From an uncultured Porphyromonas sp. (GTDB lineage Bacteria > Bacteroidota > Bacteroidia > Bacteroidales > Porphyromonadaceae): a stretch of 9,838 nt of DNA. This document shows, in pieces, positions 1 to 7,481 of this stretch (its first letter is position 1; each line of letters begins with the position of its first letter). The position numbers and the translations under genes were made by a program. The DNA lies in contig CAMCJO010000050.1 of the NCBI GenBank assembly GCA_945875135.1, forward strand, positions 1 to 9,838, written 5' to 3'. The notes under the pieces are model-generated. The model was given only the letters and a program-made list of their open reading frames with translations, was not told the origin of the DNA and did not search any database.

Positions 1-140
1 AATGAAGAGTTTTTGCGACTATATTGAGTTCACTTTTTAGGCCCTTCATTCTCCCTTCAACACCGAAATCTGCTTTTCATTTATAATGCGTCAGCCCTGC
101 AAAAAACTAGGCTATAAAACTCCCTATGAAGTTTTTTTCC

Positions 141-148
141 TACATTTG
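141..148 (+). promoter_or_regulatory. Possible -7 element of a weaker plus-strand promoter
   Basis: TACATTTG matches the Bacteroidota -7 consensus TAnnTTTG exactly and follows a run of seven T. No TTTG lies about 20 bases upstream (the bases there read AAAC), so only half of the promoter is supported. If it works, its transcript would run into the better promoter at 206-237. Confidence 0.3.
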
Positions 149-205
149 TAACCGTGTTGCACTTGACACTGGAATGTGCGCTTAGAGTAATTTTATTCCC
201 AGATA

Positions 206-237
206 TTTGGAGGTTGTTCTACTTATTCGTACCTTTG
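206..237 (+). promoter_or_regulatory. Consensus Bacteroidota sigma-70 promoter, plus strand
   Basis: TTTG at 206-209, a spacer of exactly 20 bases (210-229), and TACCTTTG at 230-237 form a full match to the Bacteroidota housekeeping promoter (-33 TTTG, -7 TAnnTTTG). Initiation would be expected around 243-246. No convincing protein gene follows on this strand before the terminator at 438-486, so the promoter probably drives a short, mostly non-coding transcript. Confidence 0.7.
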
Positions 238-304
238 AACCCGAGAAATGCAAGCGAGCAAATCTCACAGCAATAGCTATGAGTATTCTCAAAATACTCT
301 CCTA

Positions 305-326
305 TGGCTACAATTTGGCTACAATT
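305..326. repeat. Tandem duplication of an 11-base unit
   Basis: TGGCTACAATT occurs twice head-to-tail without mismatch (305-315 and 316-326). The first copy overlaps the 3' flank of the hairpin at 275-311. It may be a chance slippage product; no function is evident. Confidence 0.6.
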
Positions 327-437
327 AAATCTTAGAGGAATATAAACAGCTACGATATAAGGAGTTAGAAGGTTTGGTTTACAACCCTTTCTCTCCGCTT
401 TAAGTACTCTGGCGGCATCGCTAGAGAGCACTACTAG

Positions 438-486
438 AAAAAATCAAAGCATCGTAATTCTAACGAATACGATGCTTTGATTTTTT
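438..486. terminator. Strong bidirectional intrinsic terminator
   Basis: Bases 444-455 are fully complementary to 469-480. With one bulged A, ATTC 457-460 then pairs with GAAT 465-468, leaving a TAAC tetraloop. The stem is flanked by A6 (438-443) and T6 (481-486), so either strand gives a G/C-containing stem followed by a U run. It can end the rightward transcript from 206-237 and the leftward efflux transcript, whose last stop codon is at 645. Of the hairpins in the window it is the one most clearly of terminator type. Confidence 0.85.
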
Positions 487-533
487 GTAGGCCGATGAGA
501 CGCGTAGCAATCTGCGAAGTTGAGATCTCATAA

Positions 534-555
534 GGAGACTGTTGCAACAATCTCC
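534..555. repeat. 22-base near-perfect palindrome
   Basis: GGAGA (534-538) and TCTCC (551-555) flank the perfect 10-base palindrome TGTTGCAACA (540-549); only the 539/550 pair is mismatched. It has no loop, which fits a binding site for a dimeric protein better than a terminator. A second perfect palindrome, TGAGATCTCA, lies at 521-530. Both are in the 3' non-coding tail of the efflux operon, an unusual place for an operator. Confidence 0.45.
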
Positions 556-585
556 ACATAGACACCGAAGCTGTGAAACACAAGA

Positions 586-616
586 ATGCGCCAGAGTACA
601 AGCGACTCTGACGCAT
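586..616 (-). terminator. Hairpin just after the efflux operon, possible first terminator
   Basis: ATGCG-C-CAGAGT (586-597) faces ACTCTG-A-CGCAT (605-616) across a 7-base loop, giving 12-base arms with one mismatch. It starts 28 bases after the stop codon of the last operon gene (645). The bases after it on the minus strand (TTCTTGTGTTTC) are T-rich but not a clean U run, so it may be a weak terminator or a 3'-end stabilising stem ahead of the strong terminator at 438-486. Confidence 0.45.
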
Positions 617-644
617 CCTCTCCAATCACATACTAAATGTAGCC

Positions 645-995
645 TTACGCTCCACTTAATGGATCTTGCTCCTGCACGGGCGTGATAGGCTCTGGTGCTA
701 CGTGGGCGTCTACAGACCAGAGGTATGCAGCGATGAGCTCGCTGTTGTTGTACGCCTGAGCATTCATCTCGCGGATACGCTCCAGGAGGGCGTCACTCTT
801 GGTGACGTCTGCCTCCTGCACCAGCAGGCAAGTGTTGAAGCCTGGCCATACGGCGGTATCCTTGTGCGGGATGTCGAAGTTACTCTCAGCAAGTGCCTTC
901 GGGATGACTTGGTAGACGCTTATCTCCAGCTCCCGTAGGAGCGACTCCATCTGCTCCTGCATACTGACATTGCAGGTGATATAGATAAATCTCAT
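645..995 (-). CDS. PII-like small protein at the end of the efflux operon
   Basis: A 116-residue protein without signal peptide or membrane segment, so presumably cytosolic. It begins with a beta-alpha pattern (MRFIYITCNVS, then an amphipathic helix at about 12-23), has a middle segment at 32-50 that could be a T-loop equivalent, then TAVWPGFNTCLLVQ (47-60) as a second strand and another helix at 65-79. This layout resembles the ferredoxin-like PII/GlnB superfamily. The match is by pattern only and no PII tyrosine-uridylylation motif is visible. The last 18 residues are Pro/Gln/Glu-rich and probably disordered. Its ATG (993-995) lies one base after the pump's TAG stop, implying translational coupling and possibly fixed stoichiometry with the pump. 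PII-like proteins encoded beside RND metal-efflux pumps are known; a regulatory role here is inferred. The alternative is an uncharacterised ferredoxin-fold protein. Confidence 0.75.
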   Translation of the reverse strand: MRFIYITCNVSMQEQMESLLRELEISVYQVIPKALAESNFDIPHKDTAVWPGFNTCLLVQEADVTKSDALLERIREMNAQAYNNSELIAAYLWSVDAHVAPEPITPVQEQDPLSGA

Positions 996-996
996 A

Positions 997-3900
997 CTAG
1001 TTATTCTTAATGTGTTTCCTCAATCTAGTTACTCTGCGCTCTCTATTGAGCTTGCGCTGGTGCACAGCAGCATAGGCTGTGGGCACCAAGATGAGCGTCA
1101 CGAGCATAGAGATCAGGAGACCTCCGATGATGGTGATGCCTAGCGGTGCATAGAGCTCCTTACCCATACCTCTACTGAGTGCCATGGGTAGCATACCGAG
1201 TATGGTGGTCATAGAGGTCATCAAGACAGGACGCAAGCGTGAGCGACCAGACTCCATCACCGCATCTCGTATCGTATAGCCACGACGCACGAGCATATTG
1301 CTGTAGTCCACCAGGACGATACCATTGTTCACCACGATACCTACGAGCATGATGAGACCGATGAAGGTCACGACACTGAGCGTGGTACCAGTAATGAGGA
1401 AGGCTAAGATAACGCCTACGAAGGTAAAGGGTATCGCAAAGAGGATGATAAAGGGATCGAGCAGCGACTCAAACTGAGCAGCCATCACCATAAAGACGAG
1501 GAGCAGTCCGATGATGAAGATGAGTGTGAGCGAAGAGAAGGTATCCCCCTGATCCTCCACCTGACCACCTAGTGAGACGGTTACCCCTTGTGGTGTCTCG
1601 AGCTCATCGATGATCTGCTCCGCAATCTTAGCACCATCACCGAGCGAGACGCCGTTGAGGTTGGTTGTAACCTTGACATAGCGCTGCTGGGTGAGTCGCT
1701 CGATCTGCACGGGGCCCTCCTTCTCCTGAATATCAGCCACGGCAATGAGCGGTACCTGCTGTCCCAGGAGGTTGGTCACCTGCATCTCGCGCAGCTTGCC
1801 GATCGAGTTACGATAGTCTGGTGCATACTGTATGCGGATGTCGTAGTCGGTACCATCTTCGGTATAGGCACCAGCCTTAGCTCCATAGAGGTTCTCACGT
1901 ACCTGTATGCCGATGACGCCTGGGTTGAGAGCCATCTGAGAGGCTTTGTCCTTGTCCACGAGGATGTGCACCTCACGATTACCAGCCGAGACAAGCGCCT
2001 CGACATTGGTAAACTTAGGACACTCCTTCGCTTTGCGCTCGATCTCAAAGGCAACCTGGTTCATCTGGTCGATATCCTTGCCATAGATGACAAACTCTAT
2101 CGGCGCTCTATTACCAGTCAGCGCAGTCGCCATAGCACTACCACCAGAGACAGTCACCTTCTCAATCTCAGGGATCGCCTCAATGAGCGGACGTATATCG
2201 TCTGCTATCTGCTGACTGCTGCGCTTACGCTCATCGACAGGCTTGAGGTGACAGAAGATGGTACCAATGTTCTTACCCTCCTTAAAGCCGACGGTCGTCA
2301 GGACGCCATCATCGGTCTGTCCCGTGATGCTGGCGATACCACCCTCGGCAACCTCTGGCACTTGCTCCTGCAGTAGCTGGACTATCTGATTACCGACTTG
2401 CTCTGTGAGCCTGTGTGAGGTACCCTGCTCCGTCTCAAACTGGATAGAGACAGAGCCCGCGTCAATATCGGGGATGTAATCAGTACCGACCGCCTTACCT
2501 AAGAAGAGAACTAGGACAAAGATCACTAGCGCCGACACGAGGGTGATGCCCTTGTGAAAGACTGCCCACCCGAGGGAGTTGCGGTAGACACGCTCGATGC
2601 GCTGGAACATACGCTCACTCCAGTTGTAGAGCTTGCCGTGCTTCTTGCCTTCGCCATTGCGGGGTGCGGGCTTGAGCAAGACGCTCGAGAGCATCGGTGT
2701 CAGTGCTAGTGCGGTAAAGAGGGTGGTAATCATACAGGTCCCCGTCAGGACGGCTAGCTGCTTAAACATCACACCGACGATACCGCCCATGAAGACGAGC
2801 GGGAGGAACACCACAATCGTGGTCAGCGTCGAGGCGGCAATGGCTAGTCCCATCTCCGAGGCTCCAAACATGGCCGCTTGCTTGGGCATGGCTCCTCGCT
2901 CGATGTGCTGGGTGATGTTTTCGAGTACGACGATGGCGTTGTCCACCACCATACCGATAGCGATCACGAGTGCTACGAGTGAGAAGATATTAATCGTGTA
3001 GCCCAGCAGATTCATAACGATAAAGGCCGAAATCAGCGACACAGGCATCGTCAGGAATACGATAAAACTAGACTTCCACTCTCGTAAGAAGAGCAAGACC
3101 ACTAGGGTCACGAAGATTAGAGCGTACCAGATTGACGAGCTGAGGTTGTTGATTGAAGAAGTAACCAGCTCATCCGATCCTATCACCTCAAAGATCTGCA
3201 CATCTGAGGGTAGATCCTTCTGTATCTCGGAGATCTCAGCACGTACCGAATTAACCACATCGACCGTATTGGCTCCAGACTGCTTCTGTACGAGCAGGGC
3301 AATACCCTTACCCACGTGGTTGAAGGCAGAGGCATCGGTCTCCTTAAAAGTATCTCGGACGGTAGCGACATCTTTGACACGTACTACCCTACCATTGACC
3401 GCCTTGATGACTGTATTCTCCAGCTCCTCGACACTCTCATACTTGCCAGGCATACGCACGGAGAAGTCGTAAGCGCCCTCCGTGACAAAGCCCGAGGGTA
3501 CGTTGATGTTGTTTGCCTTGAGCATCATCGACAGCTGCGCCACCGACATGCCATAGGCCTGCATCCTCGTAGGATCTATCTCGACACGTATCTCACGCTG
3601 AGGCTGTCCTAGATAGATGACCGTACCGACGCCATCGACCTTCCTCAGAGCTGAGGCGATCTGATCCTCGACGATATCCTCCAGTCCGTTGTAGTTCTCG
3701 TCTGCATTGACTGCGTAACCGAGGACAGGCATCATGGAGGCGTTAATCTTGTAGATAATCGGCGTGTAGGCTTGCGACGGCATACGGGACTTGACCAGCT
3801 CGAGGAGGTCTCGAGCATTGTTTGCCGCAGCCGTAATATCCTCCTCCCACTCATAGCGGAGCTGTATGAAGGAGACGTTCTCCTTAGAGATAGACTTAAT

Positions 3901-4137
3901 CTCGACGAGGTTCTCCGCCGAGGAGAGCACTGCCTCCAGTGGCTTGGAGACCTGCTCCTCGACCTCTATCGCTGAGGCTCCCGGGTAGACCGTGATGACC
4001 GTCAGGGAGGGGAACTCCATATTCGGCATCAGGTCTAGCGGTAGCTTCGTCAGCGAGAAGACACCGATGACCAGTATGGCGACGAAGATCATCGCCGCCG
4101 CAATGGGTCGTTTTACACCAAATTCGGGAAGTTTCAT
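997..4137 (-). CDS. RND efflux pump, AcrB/AcrD/AcrF family inner-membrane permease
   Basis: At 1046 residues this is full length for the family. It uses the proton gradient to pass substrates from periplasm or inner membrane into a TolC channel. TM1 lies at about 10-30, a first periplasmic domain to about 335, TM2-TM6 at about 336-488, TM7 near 530-548, a second periplasmic domain to about 867, and TM8-TM12 at about 868-1025. TM4 carries GMVVDNAIVVLEN (395-407): Asp399 matches one of AcrB's two proton-relay aspartates, but the second is Asn400. TM10 reads GIVVNNGIVLVDY (933-945), with no lysine equivalent to AcrB Lys940; RLRP of TM11 is kept at 967-970. These variants also occur in other pumps of the wider family. 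The long periplasmic loops fit a multidrug-type (HAE-like) rather than clear metal pump; the substrate is unknown. The start lies 4 bases after the adaptor gene's stop. P. gingivalis XepCAB is a pump of the same type, but orthology cannot be judged here. Confidence 0.96.
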   Translation of the reverse strand: MKLPEFGVKRPIAAAMIFVAILVIGVFSLTKLPLDLMPNMEFPSLTVITVYPGASAIEVEEQVSKPLEAVLSSAENLVEIKSISKENVSFIQLRYEWEEDITAAANNARDLLELVKSRMPSQAYTPIIYKINASMMPVLGYAVNADENYNGLEDIVEDQIASALRKVDGVGTVIYLGQPQREIRVEIDPTRMQAYGMSVAQLSMMLKANNINVPSGFVTEGAYDFSVRMPGKYESVEELENTVIKAVNGRVVRVKDVATVRDTFKETDASAFNHVGKGIALLVQKQSGANTVDVVNSVRAEISEIQKDLPSDVQIFEVIGSDELVTSSINNLSSSIWYALIFVTLVVLLFLREWKSSFIVFLTMPVSLISAFIVMNLLGYTINIFSLVALVIAIGMVVDNAIVVLENITQHIERGAMPKQAAMFGASEMGLAIAASTLTTIVVFLPLVFMGGIVGVMFKQLAVLTGTCMITTLFTALALTPMLSSVLLKPAPRNGEGKKHGKLYNWSERMFQRIERVYRNSLGWAVFHKGITLVSALVIFVLVLFLGKAVGTDYIPDIDAGSVSIQFETEQGTSHRLTEQVGNQIVQLLQEQVPEVAEGGIASITGQTDDGVLTTVGFKEGKNIGTIFCHLKPVDERKRSSQQIADDIRPLIEAIPEIEKVTVSGGSAMATALTGNRAPIEFVIYGKDIDQMNQVAFEIERKAKECPKFTNVEALVSAGNREVHILVDKDKASQMALNPGVIGIQVRENLYGAKAGAYTEDGTDYDIRIQYAPDYRNSIGKLREMQVTNLLGQQVPLIAVADIQEKEGPVQIERLTQQRYVKVTTNLNGVSLGDGAKIAEQIIDELETPQGVTVSLGGQVEDQGDTFSSLTLIFIIGLLLVFMVMAAQFESLLDPFIILFAIPFTFVGVILAFLITGTTLSVVTFIGLIMLVGIVVNNGIVLVDYSNMLVRRGYTIRDAVMESGRSRLRPVLMTSMTTILGMLPMALSRGMGKELYAPLGITIIGGLLISMLVTLILVPTAYAAVHQRKLNRERRVTRLRKHIKNN

Positions 4138-4141
4138 AGGC

Positions 4142-5221
4142 TTACTTCTTCACCACGTTTACCTTAGAGCCATCGCTGAGCTTGTTCTTGCCATCTACGA
4201 TGATGGCGTCACCGCTCTTGACCTCATTGCTGTCTACGTAAACCCAACCGTCCTTGCTCTCGCCACGCTTCACGGCGATGCGGCTCACGGTCGTGCCATC
4301 TTCGTTGAGCTTGAAGACAAATTCCTCAGCCGTACCCGCTAGACGATAGATAGCATTGAGGGGTACAAATAGTCCCTCGCGCTCGGGCAGGGCAATAGAT
4401 ACGTTGCAGTACATGCCAGGCTTGAGCCGGTTGTTGCTGTTCGGGATATTGACCTCTACAGAGGCGGTACGCGTCATCGATGAGAGGATGGGAGAGATGT
4501 AAGAGATCTTACCCGTAGCGGGCTCATCGGGATAAGCGTCGAAGATGATCGTGGCTTGCTGTCCCTTCTCTATATAGCTCAGATCCTTCTCATTGACCTC
4601 GATGGTCGCTTTGAGCGGATTGATCTGGCGCAGCTCGACGATCCCGCTCTCGAGCTTGAGGTCACTGCTGAGGCTGGGGGTGAAAGCGTAGGTCTCACCC
4701 TCGTTGATCATGATCTCCGTGATGACTCCGCTAAAGGGTGCCACGATGGAGGTATTCTTCTTGAGCATCGCGACCTTAGCGACAGAGGCGTCGTACTTAG
4801 CCTTGACATGGTCGTAGTCCATCTGACTGATGCTCTCCTTCTCTCTCAGACGTGTGACACGGTCGAAGTCGCGCTTGATTGCTTCGTTCTCGACCTGTGC
4901 CTGTAGGAGCATCTCGTCCGACATCTCGACGATGACGGCCCCCTTGGGGACAAAGCTCCCCTTGCTGTAGCGTATGCGCTCTACCTTACCGGGTAGTGCG
5001 GTGCCTAGATTGGCACTCTTGGAGGCTTCGGCTGTACCAGAGAAGCGAATGCTCGGCATAAAGGTCATCTCCTTAGCCTGCGCGATGGTTACGGGGATCA
5101 CTTTGTCCGCTTCGGACTCCTGATCCTGATCTCCTTGCTTGTTGCAGGCAGTTGTGGTGCCTAAGGTTAGCAGGAGTAATATTGTTGGGAGCAAGTAGCT
5201 CTTAAGTTCTTTAGTATGCAT
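4142..5221 (-). CDS. RND efflux membrane-fusion protein (HlyD/AcrA family lipoprotein)
   Basis: This 359-residue periplasmic adaptor links the RND pump to the TolC channel. The N-terminus has a hydrophobic stretch (about 9-22) and a plausible lipobox ending TTAC, making Cys26 the likely lipidated residue. It is followed by an acidic linker (DQDQESEADK). The first half-lipoyl strand set is at 65-100, the helical hairpin at about 102-155 (short, as in AcrA/MexA-like adaptors), and the returning lipoyl half at about 157-178 (IVAPFSGVITEI). The beta-barrel domain runs over about 200-277 with the typical LKPGMYCNV, and the membrane-proximal domain from 280 to the end. It is 39 bases downstream of the channel gene and 4 bases upstream of the pump gene. 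The lipobox lacks the usual Leu at -3, so lipidation is likely but not certain; family membership is clear. Confidence 0.95.
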   Translation of the reverse strand: MHTKELKSYLLPTILLLLTLGTTTACNKQGDQDQESEADKVIPVTIAQAKEMTFMPSIRFSGTAEASKSANLGTALPGKVERIRYSKGSFVPKGAVIVEMSDEMLLQAQVENEAIKRDFDRVTRLREKESISQMDYDHVKAKYDASVAKVAMLKKNTSIVAPFSGVITEIMINEGETYAFTPSLSSDLKLESGIVELRQINPLKATIEVNEKDLSYIEKGQQATIIFDAYPDEPATGKISYISPILSSMTRTASVEVNIPNSNNRLKPGMYCNVSIALPEREGLFVPLNAIYRLAGTAEEFVFKLNEDGTTVSRIAVKRGESKDGWVYVDSNEVKSGDAIIVDGKNKLSDGSKVNVVKK

Positions 5222-5260
5222 ATTGTGATGTGATCTTTCTATCTAGTTCTGATCTTCTAT

Positions 5261-6664
5261 TTATTTCTCCTCTTGGTGCTGTGTATGCTCGGTCGCATAC
5301 TGATAGAGCGCCCCGGTGGTCTTCTCCAGCTCAGAGAGCGTCACGGCAGCCTCTACACGTGCGTCGATATCTTCGGAGGCGGCTTTCTCCCACATAGTCT
5401 GCGCCTCAAGGATGTCACGGACGCTGTTCATCCCTTCCAGGAGGTTGTTTTTGGTAATGCGGAGATTCTCCTCGGCCTGCTCCTTCGAGAGCTTCGTCAG
5501 CTCCATCTTCTTAAGCGCCTCGGCATGCTTAAATCTGTTTTGCTGTACCTGCAGGGTGATCATCTCCTGAGCGTCTTGCAGCTCCAGCTCCGCCTTGGCT
5601 ACCTCTTGGTCGGCTATATGTACCTGGTGTATCCTATCTCCCCACGTGAAGATGGGCACCTGTACACCGATGCCTACCATCCAGTCTCCTCCGAGATTGT
5701 TCTGGCTACCCTTGTAGATGTTTGGCTCGACCCAGTTGTACCCAGCGGTAAGAAAGACGTTGGGGAGGAACTGCGACTTGACCATCTTTCTTGCCGACTC
5801 CGTGAGGGCGAGCTTGCTGCGCAGCATGACGATCTCAGCCCGCTCAGCATTACTGCTCTCGAGTGCCAAGAGACGACTGCTCAGCTGCTCCTCGCTAATG
5901 ATCTCACTATCTAGCTCGATCTGCTCAGCCTCTAGGTCAATGATCTGCCCGAGTAGCATCTTAGAGAGCTGGAGACCGTTCTGTGCCTTCACGAGGGTGA
6001 GTTCCGCTTCGTTTTGCTTGACCTGTACCTTTAGGACTTCGTTTCTAGTCGTCATGCCCTCGGCGTAGACATTCTCCAAGTCCTGCACGAGGTGGTCTAG
6101 GAGCGACTTGTAGGTCTGAGCGAGGCGCACCTTCTCCTGTACAGAGAGGACGCGCCAGTATGCCTCATCGACAGTGGCTAGGACGTCGGCCTCCTTCATC
6201 TTGACCTTCTCATGTGCTAGGTCGGAGGTGTAGCGCGCCATCTTATTAGCCTCGACGATCTTACCGCCCATAAAGAGCGGCTGACGTAAGACAAAGCCAC
6301 CAGTGTAAATCTCCCGAGGAGCGACACTGATGAAGTCTAGTGGCATCGATAGCCCCGGCGGTGTCACGCCTGGAATGTTGAAGTCAATCGCAAAGGGGCG
6401 CAAGGCTCTATCTCCGGGATTGATCCAAGCCCCAGCGAAGTCGACGCGTGGTAGATACTTCGTCTTGGCCGACTGAACTAAGTAGTCGGAGACCACGGCA
6501 TCTGCCTGCGCCATCTGTATCTGCTTATTGTGCTCTAGAGCGAGGTCTCTACACTGCTCTAGCGACAGCGACTCTTGGGCGTGCCCCTCGGCACTCCACC
6601 CGACAGAGAGGACAAGAGCCGTGCCTAGGAGAAGAAAACTCCTCCCATTAAATCTATATCTCAT
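5261..6664 (-). CDS. TolC-family outer-membrane efflux channel
   Basis: A 467-residue protein matching the outer-membrane efflux protein (OEP) family. It begins with a Sec signal peptide (MRYRFNGRS then a hydrophobic core to about 22) with likely cleavage after Ala29 (GHA/QE). There is no lipobox cysteine, so it should be a non-lipidated channel. The mature protein starts with the family's typical LSLEQCRDLALEHNKQIQMA (32-52), which begins the first coiled alpha-hairpin. The internal duplication gives two OEP repeats, roughly 31-240 and 250-450, rich in long amphipathic helices (for example 205-235 and 370-440). Three copies would form the outer-membrane barrel and periplasmic tunnel. As first structural gene after the regulators (28-base gap) and followed by adaptor and pump, it gives the channel-adaptor-pump order. 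Confidence in family is high; the substrate is not predictable. Confidence 0.95.
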   Translation of the reverse strand: MRYRFNGRSFLLLGTALVLSVGWSAEGHAQESLSLEQCRDLALEHNKQIQMAQADAVVSDYLVQSAKTKYLPRVDFAGAWINPGDRALRPFAIDFNIPGVTPPGLSMPLDFISVAPREIYTGGFVLRQPLFMGGKIVEANKMARYTSDLAHEKVKMKEADVLATVDEAYWRVLSVQEKVRLAQTYKSLLDHLVQDLENVYAEGMTTRNEVLKVQVKQNEAELTLVKAQNGLQLSKMLLGQIIDLEAEQIELDSEIISEEQLSSRLLALESSNAERAEIVMLRSKLALTESARKMVKSQFLPNVFLTAGYNWVEPNIYKGSQNNLGGDWMVGIGVQVPIFTWGDRIHQVHIADQEVAKAELELQDAQEMITLQVQQNRFKHAEALKKMELTKLSKEQAEENLRITKNNLLEGMNSVRDILEAQTMWEKAASEDIDARVEAAVTLSELEKTTGALYQYATEHTQHQEEK

Positions 6665-6692
6665 GATTTGCTAATGTCTATTCGTTACGACA

Positions 6693-7481
6693 TCACTTAG
6701 TGGTGGGATCGTAAGCTCCCTGGTACCACTCCTTAAACTCTTTATTTTTCGCTTTGCTTACTACGATCTTCTCCGGAGTCTCTATGTCAAGGTTCACCGT
6801 CAGCTTGCCACCGAACCAGGTCGACATACTCTGTATCGCACTATGTGCCACGATGTACTGCCTGTTGGCTCGGAAGAAAAGCCTCGGATTGAGCTCCTGC
6901 GCCATCTTCTCTAATGATAGGTCGACAAAGTGTTCCTTCCTATCCATCGTCACTACCACCGAAGCCTTACTATCTGCACGTATGTAGGCGATCTTGTCCA
7001 CCGATATAGGTATCAGCTTGTCTCTCCACGGGATCAGGAAGTGGCTCTTGTAGCTCATCTGCGACTCATTGAGCGCCTGCATCATCTTAGCCATCAGAGC
7101 TTGGTTGTCCACCTTTTGCTCATTACGACTAAACCGCTTGACCTTGTTTAGCGCTCTCTGAAGATCCGTTTTCTTGATGGGCTTGAGGAGGTAGTCGATA
7201 CTGTTGACCTCAAACGCCTTCAGCGCATACTCCTCATAAGCTGTCGTGAAGATGATCGGACAGGTGACCTCAATCCGCTCAAAGAGTGAGAAGACAGGAC
7301 CATCTGCTAGATGAATATCCATAAAAGCCAGATCAGGCTCAGGATGACTACCAAACCACTCGACACACTCAGATACACTCTGCAGTATGGTCAGCACCTC
7401 TATGTCAGGATCTATCTCAGTGAGGAGTGCTTGCAGCCCGGTGGCGGTAAAGTACTCATCCTCTACGATTATTACTCTCAT
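6693..7481 (-). CDS. LytTR-family response regulator (AgrA/LytR/AlgR type)
   Basis: The protein has 262 residues in two domains. The receiver domain (1-117) shows the acidic pocket EDE (7-9), the phospho-acceptor Asp55 in FMDIHL (53-58), the switch Thr in IIFTTAYEEYALKAF (76-90), and Lys100-Pro101 in YLLKPI. A linker of about 30 residues leads to a LytTR DNA-binding domain (about 146-250) with FLIPWRDKLIPI, IAYIRAD and FFRANRQYIVA. LytTR proteins bind paired direct repeats near promoters to control transcription. Its ATG overlaps the kinase stop codon by 4 bases (ATGA), so kinase and regulator are translationally coupled and almost certainly a cognate pair. It sits 28 bases before the channel gene in the same orientation, which makes the efflux genes and itself the obvious targets. 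No binding repeat could be identified in the window. Confidence 0.95.
   Translation of the reverse strand: MRVIIVEDEYFTATGLQALLTEIDPDIEVLTILQSVSECVEWFGSHPEPDLAFMDIHLADGPVFSLFERIEVTCPIIFTTAYEEYALKAFEVNSIDYLLKPIKKTDLQRALNKVKRFSRNEQKVDNQALMAKMMQALNESQMSYKSHFLIPWRDKLIPISVDKIAYIRADSKASVVVTMDRKEHFVDLSLEKMAQELNPRLFFRANRQYIVAHSAIQSMSTWFGGKLTVNLDIETPEKIVVSKAKNKEFKEWYQGAYDPTTK

Larger units (their letters stand above)
244..487 (+). ncRNA. Candidate structured small RNA (about 245 nt), unknown family
   Basis: This is the interval between a perfect promoter (206-237) and a very strong terminator (438-486). It can fold into several local hairpins. GAGA 243-246 pairs with TCTC 263-266, with TGC 249-251 and GCA 258-260 inside. 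GAGTATT 281-287 pairs with AATACTC 293-299, with a partial extension of the flanks. A stem at 369-389 has one mismatch. CTCTC 391-395 pairs with GAGAG 423-427. I do not recognise tmRNA, RNase P, SRP or 6S RNA. An ATG at 248 opens a 26-codon frame (248-328) almost at the predicted 5' end, so a leaderless micropeptide is an alternative. It converges tail-to-tail with the efflux operon. Existence is inferred from signals, not from homology. Confidence 0.45.

Noticed and set aside
219..431. Minus-strand frame of 70 codons
   Set aside because: It is antisense to the candidate small RNA and covers a perfect plus-strand promoter element. It has no promoter of its own and no recognisable protein pattern.
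244..487. tmRNA, 6S RNA, RNase P or SRP RNA
   Set aside because: No tag-peptide frame or CCA end, no long end-to-end closing stem, and none of the conserved RNase P or SRP core sequences could be seen.
434..625. Minus-strand frame of 63 codons after the PII-like gene
   Set aside because: It starts with TTG, runs through the hairpin at 586-616 and the terminator stem at 444-480, and ends inside the A/T run. The sequence is explained by non-coding structure.
1588..2376. Plus-strand open frame of 262 codons antisense to the RND pump gene
   Set aside because: It lies wholly within a clear full-length pump gene. Its translation shows no family pattern, and long antisense frames are common opposite such GC-balanced coding sequence. 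The other antisense frames opposite the pump, adaptor, channel and regulator genes were dismissed for the same reason.
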